NCBI GenBank assembly: GCA_028868855.1
Contig: JAGWTR010000006.1
Coordinates: 186,001-250,000, forward strand
Length of the DNA: 64,000 nucleotides
Reading direction: 5' to 3'
From: Burkholderiales bacterium
GTDB taxonomy: Bacteria > Pseudomonadota > Gammaproteobacteria > Burkholderiales > Burkholderiaceae_C
In this document: piece by piece, positions 26,652 through 36,218 of the stretch
Layout of the letters: each line of letters starts with the position of its first letter
Numbering within the stretch: the stretch's first letter is position 1
The notes under the pieces: generated by a model
Told to the model about the DNA's origin: nothing
What the model saw: the letters and a program-made list of their open reading frames with translations, nothing else
Databases searched by the model: none
Made by a program: the position numbers and the translations under genes

Positions 26652-27908
26652 ATGACGCATCGATGGGTGGCCCACCTCGACATGGACGCGTTCTACGCGT
26701 CCGTCGAGTTGCTGCGCTACCCGGAACTGCGCGGGCAAGCCGTGGTCATTGGGGGTGGCGCACGTCAGCAGCCCATCATGCAGGCCGATGGCACGCGGCG
26801 CTTCGCGCGTTTGAGCAGCTATGTGGGGCGCGGCGTCATCACCACGTCCACCTACGAGGCGCGTGCGCTTGGCGTGCATTCGGCCATGGGCTTGATGAAA
26901 GCCGCCGCGCTGGCGCCCGATGCGGTGCTGCTGCCGGTCGACTTTGAGCAGTACCGCCTCTATTCGCGCCGCTTCAAGGCCGCCGTGGCCGAGCTCGCCC
27001 CCGTCATTGAAGACCGCGGCATCGACGAGATCTACATCGACCTGAGCGAAGTGGCCGGCGCACAAGACGCCGTCGATGACGATCCGCACGGCGGCATCCG
27101 CGCTCTGGCGCAACGCCTCAAAGATGCGGTGCATCAGGCCACCGGCTTGAGTTGCTCCATTGGCGTGACGCCCAACAAGTTGCTGTCCAAATTGTGCTCA
27201 GACCTGGACAAGCCCGATGGCCTGACCCTGCTCACCCAGGCCGACATTCCCGAGCGCATCTGGCCGCTGCCGGCGCGGCGCATCAATGGGGTCGGACCCA
27301 AGGCCAGCGCCCGACTGGAGGCCCTGGGCATTCACACCATTGGGGAGCTGGCGGCCGCCGAGGCCGACTGGTTGATCGAGCACTTCGGCGCCAACTACGG
27401 TGCCTGGCTGCACATGGCCGCGCATGGCCGTGACGAGCGGGCCGTGGTCACCTGGCGCGAGACCAAATCCATCAGCAGGGAAACCACCTTTGAGCGCGAC
27501 CTGCATGCCCGCGACGACCGTGAGGTGCTGGGTACCATCTTCACCACCTTGTGCGAAAAACTGGCTCAGGATTTGTTGCGCAAGGGTTATGTGGCCAAGA
27601 CCATCGGCGTTAAATTGCGCTATGACGACTTCAAGGTAGTCACCCGCGAAATCACCTTGCCCACGCCCACCCGCGATGCCCGCGAGATCCGTCAGTGCGC
27701 CGGGCGCTGTCTGAAGAAAGTGTCCTTGGCGCAGCGCCTGCGCCTGCTGGGTGTGCGTGCAGGCGGTTTAGGTCGGCCCCAAGAGGTGTCGGCGCGGGGT
27801 TCGCCACAGTCCCAGTCGGTGGCGCAAGAGGCGCCCGCCCAGTACGATTTACCCTGGTTCGAGGCGGATGAACTCGCCCCGTCATCCCGGCGCACAATGG
27901 AGAGTTAG
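26652..27908 (+). CDS. dinB: DNA polymerase IV
   Basis: This 418-residue Y-family polymerase for translesion synthesis has the catalytic residues in place: LDMDAFYASVE at the start and DRGIDEIYIDLSE near 120. A helix-hairpin-helix segment (INGVGPKASARLEALGI) and the little-finger domain follow. It is somewhat longer than E. coli Pol IV (351), with an insertion after VVIGGG and a C-terminal extension. In the last residues QYDLPWFE resembles a beta-clamp binding peptide of the QxxLPxF type. GAGGCGAG is a good ribosome binding site. No LexA box was noticed upstream; it seems to ride on the preceding transcript. Confidence 0.96.
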   Translation: MTHRWVAHLDMDAFYASVELLRYPELRGQAVVIGGGARQQPIMQADGTRRFARLSSYVGRGVITTSTYEARALGVHSAMGLMKAAALAPDAVLLPVDFEQYRLYSRRFKAAVAELAPVIEDRGIDEIYIDLSEVAGAQDAVDDDPHGGIRALAQRLKDAVHQATGLSCSIGVTPNKLLSKLCSDLDKPDGLTLLTQADIPERIWPLPARRINGVGPKASARLEALGIHTIGELAAAEADWLIEHFGANYGAWLHMAAHGRDERAVVTWRETKSISRETTFERDLHARDDREVLGTIFTTLCEKLAQDLLRKGYVAKTIGVKLRYDDFKVVTREITLPTPTRDAREIRQCAGRCLKKVSLAQRLRLLGVRAGGLGRPQEVSARGSPQSQSVAQEAPAQYDLPWFEADELAPSSRRTMES

Positions 27909-27945
27909 CCGCCCGTTGGGGCAGCCAGTCGCTCATCTTTTCACC

Positions 27946-29811
27946 ATGCCTCGCCATCCTCTGAACCGCTTTGTCGATCTATTGCGCTTGCGCCGCCAGG
28001 CGACAGTCCTGTTGCTTGATGCCTTATTGATCATCCTGGCATGGCACGCCACCTACCTGTTTCGCTTGGGGGTGGAGCGCTGGTTGCATGAGCGGCCCGC
28101 GTATGACGGTGTGGTGCTGCTGGGCGTGGTGGCCGTGTACAGCGCGGTGTCGTGGGCCCTGGGCGTGCCGCGCGCGCCTTGGCGTTACACCAGCTTCAAT
28201 GAAATCACCCGGCTGGGCTGGGTCTGCCTGGGTGCCGGTTTGGCCAGCGCGGTGGTCGTGCTGATGGCGCAACTGGTTGAGATTCCGCGCGCCGTGCTGG
28301 CCCTGCATCCGGTGTTTGCGCTGATCACGATGTCCTTGGCGCGCACGCTGGTGCGCATGGCCAGCGAGCATGCGCGGGCCCGGCGTGCCGGCGGTGATGT
28401 GGCCGGACAGCGCGCGCTCATCCTGGGCGCAGGCGCGGCGGCCAAGCTGCTGATCGCGGGCATCCAGCACCGCGGCTGGGTCGTGGCGGGCTTGCTGGAC
28501 GACGATGCGCGCAAGCATGGCACGCGCATGGCCGGCGTCACCGTGTGGGGCGGCCTGGAGCGCCTGCAAGACCCGGCCACACTGGAAGACGTCACCCATC
28601 TGATCCTGGCCATGCCATCGGCCAGCGGGGCGCAGCGCAAGCGCGCGTTCGACATGGCCGTGGCGACGGGCTTGCCAGTCCTGACCGTGCCCACCGCCGA
28701 CGAACTGCGCGAAGGCCGCTCACGCATTGATCGCGTGCGCGACATCGAGCCGGAGGATTTGCTGGGCCGTGAATCCGTCAAGCTCGATGAGACGGCGCTG
28801 TCCACCTTGATCAGTGGTCAGACCGTCATGGTCACCGGGGCCGGGGGCTCGATCGGCTCGGAGCTGTGTCGCCAGATCGCGCGCTTTGGCCCCAGCCGAC
28901 TGGTGCTCTTCGAGCTCAGTGAGTTCGCCCTCTATGGCGTTGAGCAAGACCTGAGCGAACGTTTCCCCCACTTGCCGTTGGTCAAGTTGGTTGGCGACGT
29001 CAAGAACATTGAGGAGCTGCGCCGCGTGATGGCCCAGCACCATCCCGATTTGCTCTTTCATGCCGCAGCCTACAAGCACGTGCCCTTGATGGAAGACGAC
29101 AACGCCTGGATTGCCTTGCGCAACAACACCCTGGGCACCTATCAGGCGGCGCAGGCGGCGGCGGAATGTGGCGTCAAACGCTTCGTGCTGATCTCCACCG
29201 ACAAGGCCGTCAACCCCACCAACGTGATGGGCGCCACCAAGCGAGCCGCTGAAATGGTCGTCTCGCACTGGGCCGCCAAGGCCCCTGGCACGCGCTACAT
29301 GGCGGTGCGCTTTGGCAATGTGCTGGGCTCCAGCGGCAGCGTCATCCCCAAGTTCAAGGACCAGATCGCCAAAGGAGGTCCGGTCACCGTCACCCACCCC
29401 GACATCACGCGCTACTTCATGACCATTCCCGAAGCGGCGCAACTGGTCTTGCAAGCCGCCGCGCTGGCCGAGTCCGGCCAGGTCTTCGTGATGGACATGG
29501 GCAAGGCCGTGCGCATCGCCGACCTGGCGCGCGAGATGATTCAGCTGTCGGGGCACACCGAGGCCGAAATACCCATTGTGTTCAGCGGCTTGCGGCCCGG
29601 TGAAAAGCTCTACGAAGAACTGCTGGCCGACGCGGACACGTCCCTGCCCACGCCGCACCCGCGCCTGCGACTGGCCCAGTTGCGCGGCGAGTTGCCGCAC
29701 GACTGGATTGAGCGCCTGCTGGCCTTGGCCCACGATGAGTTGGCCAGCACCCCCAGCACCTTGCGGCAAAGGCTGCACGCGTTGGTGCCGGAATACCAAG
29801 CCCGCAATTGA
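27946..29811 (+). CDS. Membrane-bound NDP-sugar 4,6-dehydratase (PglF/WbpM/CapD type)
   Basis: This 621-residue enzyme of the family converts UDP-GlcNAc-type sugars to 4-keto-6-deoxy forms for polysaccharide or glycan building. Four N-terminal membrane helices (to about 120) are followed by a first Rossmann-like domain (ILGAGAAAKLLIAG). Then comes the catalytic SDR domain from about 300 with GAGGSIGSELCRQI and the altered active-site motif STDKAVNPTNVMGATKRAAE, where Met replaces the usual Tyr. The start is placed at the ATG at 27946 to avoid overlapping dinB. It stands alone, with no glycosyltransferase or flippase genes nearby, so the destination of its product is unknown. Confidence 0.93.
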   Translation: MPRHPLNRFVDLLRLRRQATVLLLDALLIILAWHATYLFRLGVERWLHERPAYDGVVLLGVVAVYSAVSWALGVPRAPWRYTSFNEITRLGWVCLGAGLASAVVVLMAQLVEIPRAVLALHPVFALITMSLARTLVRMASEHARARRAGGDVAGQRALILGAGAAAKLLIAGIQHRGWVVAGLLDDDARKHGTRMAGVTVWGGLERLQDPATLEDVTHLILAMPSASGAQRKRAFDMAVATGLPVLTVPTADELREGRSRIDRVRDIEPEDLLGRESVKLDETALSTLISGQTVMVTGAGGSIGSELCRQIARFGPSRLVLFELSEFALYGVEQDLSERFPHLPLVKLVGDVKNIEELRRVMAQHHPDLLFHAAAYKHVPLMEDDNAWIALRNNTLGTYQAAQAAAECGVKRFVLISTDKAVNPTNVMGATKRAAEMVVSHWAAKAPGTRYMAVRFGNVLGSSGSVIPKFKDQIAKGGPVTVTHPDITRYFMTIPEAAQLVLQAAALAESGQVFVMDMGKAVRIADLAREMIQLSGHTEAEIPIVFSGLRPGEKLYEELLADADTSLPTPHPRLRLAQLRGELPHDWIERLLALAHDELASTPSTLRQRLHALVPEYQARN

Positions 29812-29820
29812 GGCAATGCG

Positions 29821-32592
29821 CTAAGCAGCCAGCAGTTCGTCCACTTGCACCAGCAGCGAGGGCAACTGCACGGGTTTGGTCAGATAACAGCGAGCGCCGG
29901 CCGCCAGGGCCGCGTCCACCTGCTCGGGCATGGCATCGGCCGAGATCATGATCACTGGGATGGCCGCCGTTTGTGGGTTCGCCTTCATCAGCTTGAGGAA
30001 TTCCAGTCCCGAGGCATCCGGCAGGTGCACGTCCAGCAGCACGAGGTCGGGCGGCGGACCCTTGAGCCGGTCGTGCAGCACGGCCAGACCCGACTCGATG
30101 GTAGGCGCCACGCTCAGGCTGATCCAGGTGCGCGATGCCAAGGCGCCCCGGATCACGTCACTGTTGGCCTTGTTGTCCTCAACGTACAGCACATGACGGA
30201 TCTGGTGGCGGCCATGGAGAGGCGCCGCAGGAGGCATGGGCGCAGTCGGCGCGGCGCGTACCGCCAGCACCCGGGCCGCCGCCAGGGTCAGCGTGAAGGT
30301 CGAACACTTTCCTTCCTCACTGTGCGCCTCGAGTTGGCCGCCCATCAATTGCGCCAGATGTTGGCTGATCACCAGCCCGATGCCTGCCCCATCGGGCGCC
30401 AGGCGTTCACGGCCCAGGCGGTTGAAGGGCTGGAACAATTGCGCCACCTGTTCGGCGCTCAGGCCCAGCCCCGTGTCTTGCACAGCGATCTGGATGCGGT
30501 CTTCCTGACCCGGTTCGGTCAGCATCCGCATGAACAGCTTGACATCCCCGCCGGGGCGGTTGTACTTGATGGCGTTGCTCAGCAGGGCGATGAGGATCTG
30601 GCGCAGACGCGTTCGATCGGCCCGCACACCCCAGCCAGCCAGGGCGTTTTCCACCGGCAACAACTGGACTTGCCGCTGCTTGGCCAGCTCGTCGACCGCC
30701 TCCAAGGCGGACTGGGCGGCCTCGGCAACCGGCACGATTTCGGTATTGAGCTTGAGCGTGCCTGTGTCAATGCGAGACAGGTCCAGAACATCGTCGATCA
30801 TGTCCAGCAAATGCCAGCCAGCCTGCTGGATCTGCTGCAAACGCTGATGCTGCGTGGCGGGTAAGGGCGCTTGGCGGTCCATGTCCATGACCTGGGCAAA
30901 TCCCAGCACGGCGTTCAAGGGCGTGCGCAGTTCATGGCTCATGCGGGACAGGAAGTCGCTTTTGGCGCGGTTGGATGCTTCTGCAGCGGCTTTTTGCTGC
31001 TGCGAGGCATTCATGGCCATCTCGACTCGCCGCGTGTATCCGGTGATGACCAGCAGCAAGGCGCCCAAGGCCGCAGCCAGCAGCACGCCACCGATGGACA
31101 GCAGCCATGGCCATCCCATTTGGCCGGGCACCGCCACCGGTGCATGCGCCCAGGCGATCAACTGCCAAGTGCGGCCCGCGAAGTCGATGGGGGTCACGCC
31201 CCGATGCATGTTGGCATGGCCACGCACATCCCGACCGCAGCTGGCGTCGCCCCCCAGCACCAGTGGCGGACCAGCGGACGCATCCACCAGACAGACACTG
31301 ATGTAGCTCGACCGGCCCTTGGTCATGGCCTGGATGGCATCACCCATGCGCAGCGCCACGAACACCGTGCCCCGGCTGGCCTGCGCACGGGCCAGCGGTG
31401 CGGGTGGCTCGCCCGGGTAGATGGCGCGGTACAGCACCACGCCGACTTGCTGGCCGGTTTCCTGACTCAATGCGAAGCCTGATGAGGCAACCGTCCGGCC
31501 CTCTTGTTGGGAGCGCTCATACGCTGCGCGTGCTGCGGGGGTGGACAGCACGTTGGCGCCCAGTGCGGCTTCGTTGCCTGCCAGGGGTTCAATGAATCGA
31601 ATGGCCAGCATCTCGGACTCGGTGGACGGGCGGCGGTCCTTCGTGTCGAAGACCTGATAGCCGGCAATGCCCTCAGCCCTTTGTCGTGCCTCGAATTGCG
31701 GCCGCTGCGCCTGGGTCAGTCGTTCATTCCAACCCACGGCCTGGATGCCGCTTAACGAAGCCAGCCAGTAGCTACTGGCGGTGTGGAATTCCTTGCGGGT
31801 GACCTCATTGGAGGCCACGTACACACCATGCAGCGCCTCCACGGCGTCCAGGTATCCGTTCAGCTGCAACTGGATGGCGCTGGACAGCGACTGCACATCG
31901 CGGTCAAACGCCACTTGAGCTCGCTCCTGCTCCCATTGCTGGGTCTGATGAATGGTCGCGCCCAACACCAGGGTGGTCACCAGAAGCGGAACCCCCACGA
32001 CCAGTCGACGGGCACGCCACAGATCGGCAGGCTGGCCCACCAAAGTCAGCATCATCGGCGTACCGATCAGCACGCCCAAGGTGTCGCCGACCCACCATGC
32101 CAAGGCGGCTTGTGGCCCCTGATCCGCGGGCAACAGCCCCAGGGCGACCATGGCTGGCACTGACACGCCCGCATTGATGAGGCAGGCAATGGGGCCGGCG
32201 ATGAGCAGGAAGCGGCCAATTTCCTTGGGATGCTCCAGGGACAACTCGGCGTCGAGGGATGCGCGGCTCCAGCGGGCCCCGACCCACGCTTGAACGGCGG
32301 CTCCCAGGCCACAGACGAGCGCCAAGGCCAGCACCGGCCCCAACTGGGCGCTGCCGTTTGACTGCCATTGGGCCAAAAGCATCACCGACGCCGAACCCAG
32401 ACCAACCGGCCACATCATGGCCGTCCCCCAGCCCAGCACGCAGGCCAGGCCGATGCCCGCAGACAGGTACAACGGCGCAATATGATCTTGCGGTGAAGCC
32501 AGGCACACGGCGAGCGTGCCGACGGCCGTGCAGAGCAGCCACGTGATGACTGCCCGAATCCAAGGCGACGTCACGGCTAATTCCTGGCGCAT
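29821..32592 (-). CDS. Hybrid sensor histidine kinase with MASE1, CHASE and receiver domains
   Basis: This 923-residue inner-membrane kinase begins with MASE1-like membrane helices over about residues 10-230. A periplasmic CHASE domain covers about 250-480 (ASSYWLASLSGIQAVGWNER; EPLAGNEAALGANVLS). A last membrane helix sits near 495-515. The phospho-acceptor site is MSHELRTPLNAVLGF, followed by an ATPase domain (NAIKYN; DTGLGLS; GAGIGLVISQ). A C-terminal receiver has VEDNKA, a phospho-accepting aspartate in LLDVHLPDASG and a closing lysine in LTKP. No transmitter or output domain follows, so it presumably signals through another protein. It converges on the dehydratase gene with nine bases between. 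Confidence 0.93.
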   Translation of the reverse strand: MRQELAVTSPWIRAVITWLLCTAVGTLAVCLASPQDHIAPLYLSAGIGLACVLGWGTAMMWPVGLGSASVMLLAQWQSNGSAQLGPVLALALVCGLGAAVQAWVGARWSRASLDAELSLEHPKEIGRFLLIAGPIACLINAGVSVPAMVALGLLPADQGPQAALAWWVGDTLGVLIGTPMMLTLVGQPADLWRARRLVVGVPLLVTTLVLGATIHQTQQWEQERAQVAFDRDVQSLSSAIQLQLNGYLDAVEALHGVYVASNEVTRKEFHTASSYWLASLSGIQAVGWNERLTQAQRPQFEARQRAEGIAGYQVFDTKDRRPSTESEMLAIRFIEPLAGNEAALGANVLSTPAARAAYERSQQEGRTVASSGFALSQETGQQVGVVLYRAIYPGEPPAPLARAQASRGTVFVALRMGDAIQAMTKGRSSYISVCLVDASAGPPLVLGGDASCGRDVRGHANMHRGVTPIDFAGRTWQLIAWAHAPVAVPGQMGWPWLLSIGGVLLAAALGALLLVITGYTRRVEMAMNASQQQKAAAEASNRAKSDFLSRMSHELRTPLNAVLGFAQVMDMDRQAPLPATQHQRLQQIQQAGWHLLDMIDDVLDLSRIDTGTLKLNTEIVPVAEAAQSALEAVDELAKQRQVQLLPVENALAGWGVRADRTRLRQILIALLSNAIKYNRPGGDVKLFMRMLTEPGQEDRIQIAVQDTGLGLSAEQVAQLFQPFNRLGRERLAPDGAGIGLVISQHLAQLMGGQLEAHSEEGKCSTFTLTLAAARVLAVRAAPTAPMPPAAPLHGRHQIRHVLYVEDNKANSDVIRGALASRTWISLSVAPTIESGLAVLHDRLKGPPPDLVLLDVHLPDASGLEFLKLMKANPQTAAIPVIMISADAMPEQVDAALAAGARCYLTKPVQLPSLLVQVDELLAA

Positions 32593-32697
32593 GGGCAGGT
32601 TTCCTTGTCTCGTTTAAGATTTTTTTCGCACCTTAGCACCCCCGGGGCGGTTTCCGTGAGGGAGTTTGCCAACAAGCCACCGCAAGGAGAATGTTTG

Positions 32698-33666
32698 ATG
32701 TTGACGATTTCACGCTGTCTCGCCCCTCTGGTTTTGAGTTTGATCACACTGGGCAGCCCCTTGCTGACCCATGCCGAAGCGCCTCAGGTCCAGACCCAGG
32801 TGCCCGGCTACTACCGCCAGATGGTTGGCGACTTTGAAGTGACCTCGCTGTACGACGGCCAGATCATGCTGGACGCCAAGTTGCTGCGAAACACCACGCC
32901 CGCCCAGGTGCAGAAACGGCTGGCGCAAAATTTCCGTGCCAACCCCACGCCAACCGCGGTGATCGCTTACCTGGTCAACACCGGCGGCAAACTGGTGCTG
33001 GTGGATGCCGGTGCAGCCAAGCTGTTTGGCCCGACCATGGGCCAGGTGCTGGCCAATCTCAAGGCCAGCGGGTATGACCCTCACGCAATTGATGCCGTCT
33101 TGATCACCCATATGCATGGCGACCACGTGGGCGGTTTGCTGGCCCCCGATGGTCAAGCGGCCTTCCCCAAGGCGACGGTCTATGTGGCCAAGGCCGATGC
33201 AGACTACTGGCTGAACCCGGACATCGCGGCCAAGGCTCCAGCCCAGGCGCAAGGCTTTTTCAAGATGGCGCAGAGCTCCACCGCGCCATATGTCAAAGCA
33301 GGGACGCTCAAGATTTTTGAGGGCCCCGCTGAAATCCTGCCTGGCGTTCGTCCCGTGGACGAACGTGGACACACGCCTGGCCACACCGGTTACCTGTTCG
33401 AATCCAAGGGCCAAAAACTGCTGATCTGGGGTGACGTGGTGCACAACGCCGCCGTCCAGTTTCCGCACCCCAAAGTCACCATTGAATTTGACGTGGACCA
33501 AGCCACAGCCCAGGCCACACGTCTGAAGCTGCTGAGTTGGACGGCCAAGGACAAGCTGCTGGTGGCGGGTGCCCACCTGCCCTTCCCGGGTGTGGGCCAT
33601 GTGCGCCCGGATGGCCGGGGCCAATTTACCTGGGTGCCCCTTGATTTCGCACCACTCAAACCCTGA
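32698..33666 (+). CDS. Secreted metallo-beta-lactamase-fold hydrolase
   Basis: This 322-residue protein has a signal peptide ending near LTHAEA and a single MBL domain. The zinc motif THMHGDHVGG is perfect. Further ligands appear in DERGHTPGHTGYLF and in WGDVVHNA. The layout resembles periplasmic lactonase or organophosphate-hydrolase relatives (methyl parathion hydrolase type) more than a true beta-lactamase, but the substrate is uncertain. AAGGAGA before the ATG at 32698 settles the start; the longer open frame upstream is not needed. Confidence 0.9.
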   Translation: MLTISRCLAPLVLSLITLGSPLLTHAEAPQVQTQVPGYYRQMVGDFEVTSLYDGQIMLDAKLLRNTTPAQVQKRLAQNFRANPTPTAVIAYLVNTGGKLVLVDAGAAKLFGPTMGQVLANLKASGYDPHAIDAVLITHMHGDHVGGLLAPDGQAAFPKATVYVAKADADYWLNPDIAAKAPAQAQGFFKMAQSSTAPYVKAGTLKIFEGPAEILPGVRPVDERGHTPGHTGYLFESKGQKLLIWGDVVHNAAVQFPHPKVTIEFDVDQATAQATRLKLLSWTAKDKLLVAGAHLPFPGVGHVRPDGRGQFTWVPLDFAPLKP

Positions 33667-33748
33667 AATCCTGCCCGGAAATCGTCACCGTTGCGCGTAA
33701 AGGACTGCAAAGCCCGATTCGATAGGCAACTAATGCCGTTATTGAACC

Positions 33749-33775
33749 TTGCCGGGGCTTGCGCCGTCCTATACT
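33749..33775 (+). promoter_or_regulatory. Possible promoter for the processing protease
   Basis: TTGCCG and TATACT are separated by 15 bases, a little short for sigma-70. The -10 hexamer is five of six to consensus and lies 64 bases before the ATG. Confidence 0.35.
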
Positions 33776-33839
33776 GGAAAGTCATTGCGCAATCTGGATG
33801 TTTCCGGTTGCATTGCGGGTTCGAAAAGGCATAGAAGCC

Positions 33840-35303
33840 ATGACTTCCAAATTCAAGATTGCAGGCTGGGTCGCGCTGGGTGCGTTGGCAGGCGGTTTGA
33901 CCACCATGCAATTCCAGGCCACGGCCCGAAACGCCGTGGCGCCACTGCCGCTGGAAGAAATGCAGCAGTTGGCGGCTGTTTTTGGCATGATCAAAACCGA
34001 TTATGTCGAACCGGTGGATGAGAAAAAACTCATCGGTGACGCCATTGGCGGCATGGTGTCCGGCCTGGACCCCCATTCCCAGTATTTCGACAAAACCACC
34101 TTCAAGGAATTTCGCGAAGGCACCACGGGCAAATTCGTGGGCGTCGGGATTGAAATTGGCATGGAAGACGGCCTGGTCAAGGTCATCTCCCCGATCGAAG
34201 GCTCACCGGCCTTTCGCGCCGGCCTCAAAAGTGGGGACCTGATCACCAAGATTGACGACACCTTCGTCAAGGGTCTGACCATGGACCAAGCCGTCAAACG
34301 CATGCGCGGCGAGCCCAGCACCAAGGTCACCTTGACGATCTTCCGCAAGTCGGAAAGCCGCAGCTTCCCCGTCACCATCACACGCGAGGAAATCCGCGTG
34401 CAAAGTGTGCGCGCCAAGGTTGTTGAGCCAGGCTATGGCTGGGTGCGCGTGTCACAGTTCCAGGACCGCACCGTGGAAGACTTCGTCACCAAGGTCGACA
34501 AGCTCTTCAAGGACGACCCCAAGCTCAAGGGCCTGGTGCTAGACCTGCGCAACGACCCGGGCGGCCTGCTGGAAGGCGCCGTGGCCATTTCCGCCGCGTT
34601 CCTGCCCAAGGACGTGACGGTGGTGTCGACCAACGGCCAGATCCCCGAATCCAAAGCCATCTTCAAGGCCCGCTCGGAAGACTATTCGCGTCGCCTGGGA
34701 CAAGACCCCCTGGCACGCCTGCCGGCGGCGCTCAAGAGCATTCCCCTGGTCGTTTTGGTCAACGAAGGCTCGGCCTCGGCCAGCGAAATCGTCTCGGGCG
34801 CCTTGCAGGACCACAAGCGCGCGGTCGTCATGGGCGCGCAAACCTTCGGCAAGGGTTCGGTGCAGACCGTGCGCCAGTTGACGGCAGATACCGCGCTCAA
34901 GATCACCACCGCCCGCTACTACACGCCCAGCGGCCGCTCCATCCAGGCCAAGGGCATCGTGCCTGATGTGATGCTGGACGAATCCGCTGACGGTAATCTG
35001 TATGGGGCCTTGCGTGTGCGCGAAGCCGACCTGGAAAAGCACATCGCCAGCGGACAGGGCGCCGAAACCAAAGACGCCGCCCGCGAAAAGGCCCGCGAAG
35101 TCGCCATCAAAAAGCTGGAAGAAGCCAACGCCAAGAAGGCCGACAAGAACGACACGCCCAAGCCCTTGCCCGAGTTCGGCAGCGCCGAGGACTTCCAGCT
35201 GCAGCAGGCGCTGAACCAGCTGAAAGGCCACACCGTGGCCGTCTCCAAGACCATGACCGAACGCAAGGCCGAAGGCAAGTCCGAGGACAGCAAGGCGCAG
35301 TGA
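33840..35303 (+). CDS. C-terminal processing peptidase, S41 family
   Basis: This 487-residue periplasmic serine protease of the CtpA/Prc-like family has an N-terminal signal anchor (KIAGWVALGALAGGL). A PDZ domain spans about 100-180 (VKVISPIEGSPAFRAGLKSG). The peptidase core contains VLDLRNDPGGLLEGAVAISA, the catalytic serine in VNEGSASASEIVSGALQDHK and the lysine in FGKGSVQTV. A charged Lys/Glu/Ala-rich tail closes the protein. The ATG at 33840 follows AAAAGG. A MoeB/ThiF gene overlaps its stop. Confidence 0.95.
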   Translation: MTSKFKIAGWVALGALAGGLTTMQFQATARNAVAPLPLEEMQQLAAVFGMIKTDYVEPVDEKKLIGDAIGGMVSGLDPHSQYFDKTTFKEFREGTTGKFVGVGIEIGMEDGLVKVISPIEGSPAFRAGLKSGDLITKIDDTFVKGLTMDQAVKRMRGEPSTKVTLTIFRKSESRSFPVTITREEIRVQSVRAKVVEPGYGWVRVSQFQDRTVEDFVTKVDKLFKDDPKLKGLVLDLRNDPGGLLEGAVAISAAFLPKDVTVVSTNGQIPESKAIFKARSEDYSRRLGQDPLARLPAALKSIPLVVLVNEGSASASEIVSGALQDHKRAVVMGAQTFGKGSVQTVRQLTADTALKITTARYYTPSGRSIQAKGIVPDVMLDESADGNLYGALRVREADLEKHIASGQGAETKDAAREKAREVAIKKLEEANAKKADKNDTPKPLPEFGSAEDFQLQQALNQLKGHTVAVSKTMTERKAEGKSEDSKAQ

Positions 35304-36100
35304 ACGACGATCAACGCTTGCGCTACAGCCGCCACCTCCTGCTGGACGAGTGGTCGGAAGACGCGCAGACGCGTCTGCTGAACGCGCATGCCCTGGTTAT
35401 CGGAGCCGGCGGGCTGGGTGCACCGGCGCTGATGTACCTGGCCAGCGCCGGGGTGGGGCGCATCACCGTGGTGGACCCCGACACCGTGGATGTCACCAAC
35501 CTGCAGCGGCAGATCGTCCACACCACCGAACGCGTCGGACAGGCCAAGGTCACCTCGGCGGCGCACACCTTGTTGCAGCTCAATCCTGAGGTGCGCGTTC
35601 ACACGGTGGCCCAAGCGGCCGATGAGGCACTGCTGGCCGAGTGGGTGCCGCAGGCCGATGTGGTGCTCGATTGCACCGATAACTTCGCCACACGCCAGCT
35701 CATCAATCGCGCATGCCATCACGCCGGAGTGCCCCTGGTGTCGGCGGCGGCGCTGCGCTTTGACGGGCAGATCAGTGTGTTCGATTCACGTGTGCCGCAG
35801 TCGCCCTGCTACGCCTGCCTCTTTCCGCCGGATCAGGCCCCACCCGAAACCCGCTGCGCTACGCTGGGCATCTTCGCGCCCGTGGTGGGCATGATGGGTG
35901 TCATGCAGGCCGGCGAGGCCTTGAAGCTGCTGGGTCATCTGCTCGTCCCCGCGACCGACACCCCTGGTGGCCAGGCCCATCTGCCACTGGCCGGTCGACT
36001 CCTGATGCTGGATGGCCGCACCTGGCGCTGGAGCGAACTTCGGGCCCGTCGCGAGCCCGGATGCCCGGTGTGCGGAACACCCGCATCGGGTGCGCCCTGA
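35300..36100 (+). CDS. MoeB/ThiF-family adenylyltransferase
   Basis: This 266-residue E1-like enzyme adenylates the C-terminal glycine of a sulfur-carrier protein (MoaD or ThiS). Visible features are the nucleotide loop VIGAGGLGAPALMYLASAGV, the aspartate motif VDPDTVDVTNLQRQIVH, DCTDNFATR, and two CxxC zinc pairs (CYAC, CPVC). The cysteine in PETRCATLG is a candidate active-site residue. It has no rhodanese domain. MoeB and ThiF cannot be told apart by eye and neither pathway's other genes are here. Its GTG start overlaps the protease stop (GTGA), an odd partner. Confidence 0.9.
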   Translation: MNDDQRLRYSRHLLLDEWSEDAQTRLLNAHALVIGAGGLGAPALMYLASAGVGRITVVDPDTVDVTNLQRQIVHTTERVGQAKVTSAAHTLLQLNPEVRVHTVAQAADEALLAEWVPQADVVLDCTDNFATRQLINRACHHAGVPLVSAAALRFDGQISVFDSRVPQSPCYACLFPPDQAPPETRCATLGIFAPVVGMMGVMQAGEALKLLGHLLVPATDTPGGQAHLPLAGRLLMLDGRTWRWSELRARREPGCPVCGTPASGAP

Positions 36101-36218
36101 AGTCATCCTGGTTCGTGGTGATTTCACCATCTGGGCGGTAATTGTGGCGCCGCTCCGGGATTAGGGCCAGGGGCCGGGCGGCATACTGGGGGCTCAGTCC
36201 TCAGTGTTTGACCATTCC

